Translations under genes and position numbers: made by a program
Part shown: piece by piece, positions 63,846 through 64,000 of the stretch
How positions within the stretch are numbered: position 1 is the stretch's first letter
How the letters are laid out: each line of letters begins with the position of its first letter
The notes under the pieces: generated by a model
The model's database searches: none
Seen by the model: the letters and a program-made list of their open reading frames with translations, nothing else
What the model was told of the DNA's origin: nothing
Source: JALYXI01 sp963716685
GTDB taxonomy: Bacteria; Acidobacteriota; Terriglobia; Bryobacterales; Bryobacteraceae
Reading direction: 5' to 3'
NCBI GenBank assembly: GCA_963716685.1
Contig: CAVQTR010000003.1
Location: forward strand, 1-64,000
DNA length: 64,000 nucleotides

Positions 63846-64000
63846 TGCGCCTGCTGTTCGTGCTTCTCTTTCTAGCCCAGCAGTCCGGCCCCCAGCCGCC
63901 CAAACCCGGCCCTCAAAAGATGCCGGACCCCATGGTGGCCGATGACACGGGCTTCACTCAAATCTTTGACGGCCGAACTCTCAACAACTGGGACGGCGAC
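63845..64000 (+). CDS. DUF1080 (3-keto-disaccharide hydrolase) protein, 5' part
   Basis: Runs off the window edge. From ATG 63845: a signal peptide (MRLLFVLLFLAQQ), a Pro-rich spacer, then GFTQIFDGRTLNNW, the well-known opening of DUF1080 domains. This family hydrolyses 3-keto-glycosides. TGATG overlap with the second propeller gene, so the three form one operon. Confidence 0.85.
   Translation, partial: MRLLFVLLFLAQQSGPQPPKPGPQKMPDPMVADDTGFTQIFDGRTLNNWDGD

Overview
The window looks like a chromosomal segment of a high-GC member of the Acidobacteriota, most likely of the Solibacter/Bryobacter type. This is inferred from gene content (a Planctomycete-type cytochrome c/DUF1549/DUF1553 protein paired with a DUF1501 protein, DUF1080, PEP-CTERM, NHL and SMP-30 propellers, a Mn catalase) and not from any database search. 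It is mostly ordinary housekeeping DNA with several accessory patches.

Layout. 1-1521: an esterase gene broken by one missing base and a secreted protein. 1571-7406: a complete rRNA operon (two promoter candidates, boxA before both 16S and 23S, 16S, tRNA-Ala, tRNA-Ile, 23S, 5S, bidirectional terminator), with tRNA order Ala-Ile. 7415-13072: a double-domain glycosyltransferase, a tiny secreted protein, an NHL propeller, an S41 peptidase and a LolA-like protein. 13074-16550: dnaG-rpoD, with dnaG frameshifted. 16577-20854: an orphan hybrid histidine kinase, a GDP-mannose dehydrogenase and an MBL hydrolase. 20858-25902: an RcnR-like repressor with its probable operator, the DUF1501/cytochrome pair and a LamG protein. 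26012-27085: an AT-rich acyltransferase gene, probably acquired. 27335-32467 and on: phosphoesterase-trmJ-unknown, a POTRA-only protein, then lpd-lipB-E2-DinB.

34969-40403: galE, a heparinase-like protein, gatB, bcp and an AHL-lactonase-like MBL protein. 40412-48008 (minus): a tightly overlapping run phoH-ybeY-corC-era-BON-SMP30-nudix-mutS2. 48223-49322: Rieske protein and mutM. 49347-50135: Mn catalase. 50183-57905 (minus): a BamA/TamA-like porin, a SurA-like chaperone and TamB, which together form an outer-membrane biogenesis operon. 57952-64000: a ThiF/MoeB-like E1 enzyme, a PEP-CTERM protein, a 2-hydroxyacid dehydrogenase, two tandem PQQ-like propellers and the 5' end of a DUF1080 hydrolase.

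The most notable signals are architectural. At least eight genes have a -10-like hexamer 5-7 nt before the start codon and no Shine-Dalgarno, which suggests leaderless transcripts. There are two unusually long gene overlaps (98 nt convergent, 86 nt tandem) and single-base frameshifts in yqiA-like and dnaG genes, the latter essential and so probably a sequence error. A nudix gene lacks any usual start codon. I did not find a clear novel defence system, CRISPR array, prophage or insertion sequence.
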